Shown here piece by piece: positions 1-6,167 of a stretch of 11,058 bases of DNA (position 1 is its first letter; each line of letters begins with the position of its first letter). A program made the position numbers and the translations under genes. Below the pieces are notes generated by a model. The model searched no databases. It had not been told where the DNA came from and saw only the letters and a list, made by a program, of their open reading frames with translations. Source of the stretch: Tieghemiomyces parasiticus. Its lineage: Eukaryota; Kickxellomycota; Dimargaritomycetes; Dimargaritales; Dimargaritaceae. The stretch covers positions 1 to 11,058 of the forward strand of contig JANBPT010001303.1 in assembly GCA_027575765.1 (NCBI GenBank), in the 5' to 3' direction.

Positions 1-73
1 CTTTCCTGAACTCTCCACTTCGTCTCGGAGGTTCTTTTGAAAGCGGGACTGGCTCCAGATACCAGTCCGCTTT

Positions 74-499
74 ACATGCTTGTGGTGCCGACACCCACTT
101 TGCCTCTTGAAGGTATCTGACGGGCACGTCAGCACGGGGAAAACGTAAATACTAGCCAACCCTTCTATGGGGAAAGCTAGGATCAAAGTTTTAAGGCTAC
201 ACACCTTATGCAGGGGGATGCAGATCCTTCCCCGCACACGAGTATAAAAGCGAGCCCGCGCAGTTAGGCAAGGGCTCGCCAGCTAATTTTTCTATTTTTC
301 TGAGACTCGTTTGGTAAAACTATTTTATTTTATTTTATTCTTCGTATCAATAATCACGCCGTACTCGTCCCATAATATTTACTTTTGACACTTCTGTAAA
401 CAATCCCGTCCGTTGACAAGTTTTCCCTGAATCGCCGTTGGGCCCAGGCCGTTGTCGCGTACGGCCCAACCGGAGACCTCCCGCCTAGGGCCGAGCACC
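74..499. repeat. Tandem unit 1 of the ~420-bp array
   Basis: Ordered parts: the ACATGCTTGTGG anchor, a GGGCACG motif, GGGGAAA, an imperfect inverted repeat GGGGGATGCAGATCCTTCCCC near 213, the TATA box at 243-249, the GCGAGCCC/GGGCTCGC inverted repeat at 250-279, an AT-rich stretch, and a second inverted repeat GTTGGGCC (437-444)/GGCCCAAC (463-470). It is the best preserved of the copies together with unit 2. Confidence 0.8.
243..291 (+). promoter_or_regulatory. TATA box plus hairpin core, unit 1
   Basis: TATAAAA at 243-249 is followed at once by an 8-bp inverted repeat (GCGAGCCC 250-257, GGGCTCGC 272-279, 14-nt loop) and then a T-rich run. The same block recurs in units 2 and 3 and is visibly better conserved than the sequence after it. 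It could be a core promoter or part of a structured transcript. Promoter function is inferred from the motif only. Confidence 0.5.
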
Positions 500-918
500 A
501 CATGCTTGTGGTTCCGACATCCGATTTGATTCAAGGCATCGAACGGGCACGCCAAATATGGGGAAAGCGTAAACAACCGCTAATCCCTTTTGGGGGGGAA
601 AGCCAAGAGCAAGGTTTAAGGTTACGCGCGGCATGCAGGGGGATGTAGATCCTTCCCCCGCTCACGAGTATAAAAGTGAGCCCGCACAATTAGGCAAGGG
701 CTCGCAAGTTAATTTTCACTTTTCGATTTTTGTCAGTACAACTTTATTTATTATACATTTACTGCTAGTAGTCGGACGCCACAACGGTCCCACACTATTT
801 ACGTTAAACGGATTTAGTAAACAATCCCGCCTTTCGCCATTTTTCCTTGACTTGCTGTTGGGCACAGACCATTTTCGCGTACGGCCCAACCGAAGACCGC
901 CGTCTAGAGCCTAGCACC
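500..918. repeat. Tandem unit 2 of the ~420-bp array
   Basis: Same order of parts as unit 1. The anchor here is part of a short palindrome, ACCAC (497-501) and GTGGT (508-512). The TATA box is at 669-675, followed by the inverted repeat at 676-705, in which one pair has become a G-T wobble. The second inverted repeat is GTTGGGC (857-863)/GCCCAAC (884-890). Confidence 0.8.
669..716 (+). promoter_or_regulatory. TATA box plus hairpin core, unit 2
   Basis: TATAAAA at 669-675, then GTGAGCCC (676-683) and GGGCTCGC (698-705). The one change in the stem relative to unit 1 (C to T) leaves a G-U pair in RNA. It is followed by AATTTT. Confidence 0.5.
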
Positions 919-1328
919 ACATGCTTAATTTGCGGAAACACAATTTACTTCTTGTAGGGATATAGCGGGCGCGCCAATACCCAGGAAGCGTTTATACTGG
1001 TCAACCTCCTATGGGTGAAAAGCTATTCTAAGTGTCAGGTTATGGGCGAGATGCAGTGGGATTTAGATCCATTCCCCTGCACCCGAGTATAAGAGCGAGC
1101 CCGCACTTGTAAGCAAGGGCTCACCAGTTAGTTTTCTTGGAATCACGTTTATTTCATCTAGGTTATTCTTTAGTATGGGACCGTAACGGCGTCCCAATTA
1201 TACCACATAATAAATATTTACGTTAACCTTGACAAGTACACAATCCATTTTGCCCCAGTTTCGTCGTTGGACCCAGACGGTCATTGTGTACAGTATGACC
1301 GAAATACCGTACCCTAAGGCCTAGCACC
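919..1328. repeat. Tandem unit 3 of the ~420-bp array (more diverged)
   Basis: The anchor is kept but the downstream GTGG is lost. TATAAGA lies at 1088-1094, and the GCGAGCCC/GGGCTCAC inverted repeat at 1095-1124 has one mismatch. At the site of the second inverted repeat the original GTTGGGCC pairing is gone, but CGGTCAT (1278-1284) can pair with ATGACCG (1295-1301). A decayed start of a fourth unit follows at about 1320. Confidence 0.75.
1088..1136 (+). promoter_or_regulatory. TATA-like box plus hairpin core, unit 3
   Basis: TATAAGA at 1088-1094, then GCGAGCCC (1095-1102) and GGGCTCAC (1117-1124). One stem pair is an A-C mismatch, and a GTTTTC run follows. This is the weakest of the three cores. 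Confidence 0.4.
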
Positions 1329-1385
1329 TCATGTTGTGTGAAGCCGAGCGTGACTTCGACCTTTGAGGATTTGCAATAGGCCGCG

Positions 1386-3439
1386 CCTGTAGCGCCGAAT
1401 AAGAAACAGCAAAATAATAGATGTGACGTTGGGGAGAGGTCCTGAAGAGACGGAGGTCTAGCCGGGCCATCTGCCAATAGTATTGCAGATAAATTTGGCG
1501 CCACAGTATAATAATCAGTGCCAAGTAAGCAAGACAGGATCCAAGGGCTTTTTCCCGTTATTCCTGCCCCATAGTGCCATCCATTGGTGCTATACCTTAC
1601 TAAACCTACAGTGTCAATATTCCCCTAAGCTCGCTTATTGAAATCCATCAGTAGTGTTTTTTATCGTCTAGAAATGGGCTGTTACTTCATCAATAGTTGC
1701 CCGATCTTACCTTGCGTTACAGATTCGGATTCCCCGGTTCCGACTGTATACTATTGGGTACTCTAACGTGGTAGAGACCTGTTCCTGGAAGTTGTACCGG
1801 CTTTCATATCCCGGTACGCTTCACAGTTTGTGATGAGGGCGCCTCTACTTCTGCCTGTTACTGAGCCTATTCAACAGACTCATGATTCCCGTGGTATACC
1901 AATAGCTCGTCGGGCTATGTAGAGACTAATATATATCATCGTCATCTACCTCTTTTTCCTTGTTAACAGCTATTGTCACACTTTGTTACCTCATTGATAT
2001 ATTGCACTACGTTCCCAATTTTACGCTACATATTCCTCAAACCCTTTCTTGTCTTTATCACGAACTTTGCGCCCTAATCTCCAATATCACACCATTTTTG
2101 GTATCTACGGCTGTTCTTGGTCCGTATCTCTTGTTTCATATCGCCTTCCCGAGTATAGAAAGAACGCTGATTACTACCTTTTATAAAATTATCAACTAGT
2201 TACCGCTTATTACTATTTAACCCTGGATGGCTCTAGCTTTGCACTAAGTAATTCCCCAAAGGACATTATTTTTCAATAGAGCTCCGGGTATAAAATATTA
2301 TGTTGATGTCATGTCCCGGGCCCAGTTGTATGACGATCTTGAAGCGGAAAATAAGAATGTGCGGTGGTAGTTTCAAACTTACTAATAAAGGAAACTTAGC
2401 TGTTAAGCTCTAATTTAGACCGGTGTTGGTATTTAAGCGATGACCGTCGTTGTGGTAGGCAGAATTGCGGGGTAGGGAGGGAAATAAAGAGTTTATTAGC
2501 GGAGAATATGAGAAGTAGAGATAATATGATTGTAATCGGCATTATTTACGTCTTATAAGTCGGGTAGTCTTTTGGCATTGCGTGTGTCCATGAGTCAAGG
2601 GAGAGAGCCCTCAGGGAGTCCTCGGTCCGATGGGCTCTGGTGGAAGGTTGTGAAGGGCTGGTGGTGGACGGCTAACGTAGATTAGTCATGTCGGTGCAGG
2701 AGGAATGTGTCCCCGTCCGCAGGAGGCACGTCTCGCGGCTTGGCGTTTCTTTCAAGTACATAAGACCTTACGGTCGCCATTCAATCAAACGGATAACTGC
2801 CAGCGTTAATCATAGCAGCTACTCGGCTAGACCTAAGAGGAGTCTGGACAACAGTATGGCGGGATCGAGCACCTATAGGATAACAATTGGTGGCCGTTAG
2901 ATTGTGAATCATGAAGACAAGGCCCTGAAGGACAGAGGCAGTGGCACCTGGAATGGAGGCAACATCCAAAGGACCAGAAATATTGGATGTCGCTGGGAAA
3001 GGATGGTGACTATAGGAGTACAGAAGGGGAATATCGAATACGGATAGAACAGCGGAAACCGGATAGTGGAGTTTACCTATATGGGTCAGAATAAAGAGAG
3101 TACAGGCAGTCCCCTATTGATCGGAATCAAGTTATAATAGGGGGCGTATGGGAGGCGCAACAATGTTGTGATACAGGTGACTTCCGCAACTGATGGTGAA
3201 GGCATATTTACCGACTACAATGGGTACTTTCACCCGGTGCTTATGGGAAATTGGCTCTTATGTGGCAGTGCCGAATTCTTAGTCTATAGATACCTTTGTT
3301 ATAAGTCGCTGTGGACAAATACGCTGACCATTCACCAGTTTATACCTACAGGATACCGTAGTGCAACTCTCCTCACCTCGGTCACAAACACAACTAGGCT
3401 CTAGTTGCGGCTGATCAGCGGGGCAAAGTATAGTTTGTC
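1386..3439. other. Spacer with no recognisable gene
   Basis: No open frame here longer than about 80 codons looks like a protein, and I recognise no tRNA, rRNA or other RNA gene. Three things are visible. The + strand is pyrimidine-rich at about 1540-2240 and purine-rich at about 2340-3170, which explains why short hydrophobic or basic frames appear. A TATAAAATATT lies at 2289-2299. Short inverted repeats occur, such as GTACCGG (1794-1800)/CCGGTAC (1811-1817) and AGAGCCC (2604-2610)/GGGCTCT (2632-2638). Confidence 0.6.
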
Positions 3440-3910
3440 AGGACAGCCCGGAACACACGTTGATAGCACCTGTTCCTGTTACTGGGTCAAAGCCAATAGC
3501 CTTGTAGATACGGCGCGTCCAGAATCGCCATCCGTGCTCCCTAGTTCACAGTGGCGAAGCAATTGAACCAGGCTCCCGTGTATGCGCCTTCTACAGCCAC
3601 ACTCCTCCAGTCTACCAGAATAGCCCTGTCCCCCTCCTTGTCTCCCTTGGCACCTTTTATAGCGACCAGTTCCCACCGGGACGTGCACCAGCCAGGCCAC
3701 CCTCCCACCCTCTCCCCTTAGTTACGAAATCCGCTAGCATTGCCCGTCGTGTCTGGTAGAAATCACAGCTTCCTCAAATTCAATAAACGGCCAACGGCAG
3801 CCAGCCCTCACCTAAGTGCTTATAGGAATCCCCGTCTACATTCTGCTGTACCGCCCAGCTTTTAACTCTCTCCTTGGACAATCCAAAGTCCCACTACCCT
3901 GATTCCCGCC
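3440..3910 (+). promoter_or_regulatory. Pyrimidine-rich upstream region of the cyclophilin-like gene
   Basis: The + strand becomes CT-rich, up to about 70% pyrimidine around 3601-3660, and stays so up to the ATG at 3911. A TATA-like TTTTATAG lies at 3655-3662. CT-rich tracts upstream of start codons are common in fungal promoters, and the same composition is seen before BRF1 in this window. The promoter role is inferred; no start site can be placed. Confidence 0.45.
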
Positions 3911-6117
3911 ATGACCTACCCTCCACCCGAAGCCGAAGTAACAGCGACCACCCAGATGCAACCTTCACCCCTTGCGAGGTAAGGCAATGCCCTGTCTCAT
4001 TGAGGCCCGGGCTATTATTATGCGTCATCTCTTTAAACTAGGTGCTACCGTATCGGACCATGGGGGCTGCTCAACGGGCATTCCTTGTGCTCGATACACG
4101 CTTTGCGGGCCCACGACTAGGACTCTCTGGCTGGCCTGTAGAAGTTATTGCACAAACACCTTATCCCTCAGCCTTTGAACCTGAGCGGCCTAAACCTAAC
4201 CTCCGCTCGCAAACCATATCATATTTGTCCGTGTGACGACCCTGGTAGGGGGCATGTGCTAGTCCGCACCTCAGCGGGTGACCTGAACATCCGGCTGTGG
4301 CCCACCGTCACACCGCGTGCCTGCCATTATTTTGTACGGCTGTGCCGAGAGGGTCTCTACCATGGCAAGTGTATCCACCGTGTGCACCCAGGCGAGTTTG
4401 TATGGGCCGGACTGAACCCCAGCGAGGACCACAACGTCGGTAAGTAGGCCTTCTATTGGTGTTAGTAAGTGTCTGATATATTATTTGCGGTACATCTTGG
4501 TAACGCCCGATCACTGCCCCACTCCACTTACCCTCATACTCCGGGTATGGTATCCGCTGTCCTGGTGTAATATAGATCTCCCAGCAGGCACCATTCTACT
4601 GCCCCGGGAAAAGAACAAACAGGCTAGCCCCGATCAGATCGGACTCGTTGCCCTGACCAGTGTCGCCGGCAAAGGGCACTACCGCGAGTTGGTCTTCACT
4701 CTGTTGCCGCTCCAGGCCCTTGACAAGCGTCACACCGTCTTTGGTCAAGTAAGTCACCTGAGCACTTCCTAGAGCCTGAAACCTCGATCTGCAATGGTTC
4801 AAATCCAGTCGCTAGCCTGGCGAAATCGCCATATGAACTCACTCAACCCAGTTATGCTGAAATTCTTGTCATACCCATTACATTTACAAATTTTACCCGT
4901 TTCTCTTGCAGCTCGACAGTCCAAGCATCCATCGGCTTTTTGCCATCAGCGCCATCAAGACCCGGCCGAATTCCGACCGGCCCTTGAACCCCCCAATTAT
5001 TCGCGATACCAAGGTAGTAGATGATCCTTTCCAAGGCCCCGATCCCGTGCAAGTACCGTCAATCGACTGGGTGCCACCGGTGCTGGAAAGGCGTCCGCCA
5101 GTTCCGCAGCCGGAGACCGGTAATAGTGCGGGCCCCGAGGAGGGCCCAGAGACCAAACCGGATATGACGACTTTGACTGCGAAACAAGCCAAGAACAGGC
5201 GCCGAAAAGAGGCTAAGAAGGCGAAAGCGGCCACAGCAGCAGCGCTGGCCAACCCGAACCAAACCGTTGCGGCGGATCCGGCCGTCGAAGCCCGGCCCGC
5301 TGCTACCCAAGATGAAAGCAAAAAAGCCAAACGCAAAGCCAAAGGGGCCGGCAAGGCATCTGCCAGCCAGCCCGCGGGGCCTGCCAGCCCGAACCAGACC
5401 GCTGCGGCGGATCCAGCCGTCGAGGCCCGGCCCGCTGCTACCCAAGATGAAAGCAAAAAAGCCAAACGCAAAGCCAAAGGGGCCGGCAAGGCATCTGCCA
5501 GCCAGCCCGCGGGGCCTGCCAGCCCGAACCAGACCGCTGCGGCGGATCCAGCCGTCGAGGCCCGGCCCGCTGCTACCCAAGGTGGAAGAAAAAAAGCCAA
5601 AGGGAGAGGCAAGACATCTGCCAGCCAGCCCGCAGGACCTGCCAATCCGAACCAGGCCGCTACGGCGAATCCAGCTGTCGAGGTCCGATTCACTGCTACC
5701 CAAAGTGGAAGCAAGAAGGCCAAAGGGAGCGGCAAGGCATCCGCCAGCCAGTCCACGGGGCCTACCAACCCGAATCAGACCGTTGCGGCGGATCCGGCCG
5801 TCGAGGTCCGATCCGCTGCTACTCAAGGTGGAAGCAAAAAAGCCAAAGGGGGCGGCAAGACATCTACCAGCGAGTCCACACGGCCAGCCAGCACGACAGT
5901 GCCCGCCAAAGATGACGTCGGGATCCGTATCGTCGGCAGCTCGGCCGCTATTGCCCGACGTTCCGCCTCACCCAAAACCCACAAGGCAGACTCTAGTCCG
6001 CCCATGGCCCGAAATAGTAAGTTATCATCACACTTTCCCCCGTCGCCGTTCCTCGACCAGCGTAAACCGTCCCAAGAATCCACCCTTGGTATGCTAACTT
6101 CCCGTTCCGCATACTAG
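3911..6117 (+). CDS. CWC27: CWC27-type cyclophilin-like protein, probably the N-terminal part of a fusion with DIS3L2
   Basis: Exons: 3911-3978, 4249-4439, 4585-4748 and 4912-6016, with matching phases (2, 1, 0). Without the next splice the frame ends at TAG 6115-6117. Exons 2 and 3 encode a cyclophilin-like fold: a GHVLVRTSAGDLNIRLW start, IHRVHPG, LVALTS and KRHTVFG. Exon 4 opens with a segment ending LNPPIIRDTKVVDDPF, which resembles the region after the cyclophilin domain in CWC27, a spliceosome-associated protein. Catalytic positions look lost against cyclophilin A: R55 and H126 remain, but F60 is E, Q63 is W, Q111 is E, F113 is V and W121 is A. A non-catalytic binding role is likely. 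The rest is a K/A/P-rich, probably disordered linker with five tandem repeats, lacking the usual charged CWC27 tail. Start choice: the only ATG upstream whose exon splices in phase. The acceptor of exon 2 could instead be 4185 (21 more residues). Orthology is likely rather than certain. Confidence 0.68.
3979..4248 (+). other. Intron 1 of the cyclophilin-like gene (predicted)
   Basis: Donor GTAAGG at 3979, branch-like CCTAAC at 4195-4200, acceptor GGTAG ending at 4248. It is phase 2 on both sides and restores an Arg codon. An alternative acceptor ending at 4185 (CTGAG) is also in phase. A stop at 4139-4141 in the exon 2 frame shows that the upstream coding part must come from another exon. Confidence 0.5.
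4440..4584 (+). other. Intron 2 of the cyclophilin-like gene, with three in-phase acceptors
   Basis: Donor GTAAGT at 4440, phase 1. Possible acceptors end at 4575 (TATAG), 4584 (CCCAG) and 4587 (GCAG); all three keep the frame and differ by 3 or 1 codons. CCCAG/GCAG form a NAGNAG pair. The alignment to the cyclophilin fold does not choose among them. Confidence 0.7.
4749..4911 (+). other. Intron 3 of the cyclophilin-like gene
   Basis: Donor GTAAGT at 4749 directly after HTVFGQ, acceptor TTTCTCTTGCAG ending at 4911 with a good pyrimidine tract, 163 nt, phase 0. The joined protein continues the CWC27-like alignment without a gap. Confidence 0.85.
5254..5892 (+). repeat. Five in-frame tandem coding repeats (45, 45, 41, 41, 41 codons)
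   Basis: Each unit starts with PNQ, followed by a core like ADPAVEARPAATQ, a lysine-rich stretch (SKKAK...GK) and a Ser/Ala/Pro end (SASQPAGPA). Units 1 and 2 have an extra four residues (RKAK-type). At the DNA level units 1 and 2 differ at only three bases, and the first ~49 bases of units 2 and 3 are the same, so the duplication is recent or is being homogenised. Later units are more diverged. All lengths are multiples of three, so the frame is kept. The stretch is probably disordered and positively charged, which would suit RNA binding or a nucleolar/nuclear location; that is inference. Confidence 0.92.
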
Positions 6118-6167
6118 TAGCACTAACCCTATAATGTACCGCATTTATTCACCTTCTTGTAATACAG
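6017..6167 (+). other. Predicted intron joining the cyclophilin-like and DIS3L2 frames
   Basis: Donor GTAAGT at 6017, branch-like CACTAACC at 6121-6128, acceptor TTGTAATACAG ending at 6167, 151 nt. The upstream exon ends after one base of a codon and the downstream exon supplies two, giving ACC (Thr) and an open frame into the RNB gene. A second branch-like sequence, TGCTAAC at 6092-6098, precedes AG dinucleotides at 6117 and 6120. Using either of these leads to a TAA within about ten codons. The intron contains the TAG at 6115 and the ATG at 6134. Confidence 0.65.

Larger units (their letters stand above)
1..1385. repeat. Degenerate tandem array of ~420-bp units
   Basis: Three full units and two partial ones can be aligned by eye. 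The anchor ACATGCTT (or a close variant) occurs at 74, 500, 919 and, decayed, at 1329, giving periods of 426, 419 and 410 bp. A TATAAAA/TATAAGA anchor occurs at 243, 669 and 1088 with the same spacing. Bases 1-73 resemble the end of a further unit: the CTTTCCTGAA at 1 sits about as far from its anchor as TTTTCCCTGAA at 421 does from the next. The array therefore probably continues off the left edge, and it decays beyond about 1385. No coding frame is shared by the units. It could be a subtelomeric or intergenic satellite, an rDNA spacer, or tandem promoter-bearing remnants of a mobile element (solo-LTR-like); the sequence alone does not decide. Confidence 0.85.

Noticed and set aside
1960..2199. 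79-codon hydrophobic frame
   Set aside because: Its hydrophobicity follows from the pyrimidine-rich DNA. No family is recognised and there is no supporting splice or promoter signal.
2688..3404. Short frames of 70 and 78 codons in the spacer
   Set aside because: Unrecognisable products, no shared context and composition like the surrounding spacer.
3479..3700. 73-codon minus-strand frame
   Set aside because: It lies in the CT-rich promoter region of the + strand gene and reads as Gly/Arg-rich low complexity, as expected from that composition.
4060..4236. ATG at 4060 in a good context as the start of the cyclophilin-like gene
   Set aside because: Its frame ends at 4234-4236 and no donor was seen that would bring it into the exon 2 frame. 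The ATG at 3911 with a GTAAGG donor fits the phase.
4742..4806. tRNA-like signals: TGGTCAAGTAAG resembles an A box and GGTTCAAATCC (4796-4806) a B box
   Set aside because: No acceptor stem can be paired, the T stem has a mismatch, and the A-box-like part is the intron donor region. It is probably chance.
4893..5826. Long minus-strand frames of 291 and 255 codons reading as hydrophobic repeats
   Set aside because: They mirror the GC-rich tandem repeats of the sense exon. No recognisable domain is present, and the sense frame is anchored by conserved protein segments on both sides.
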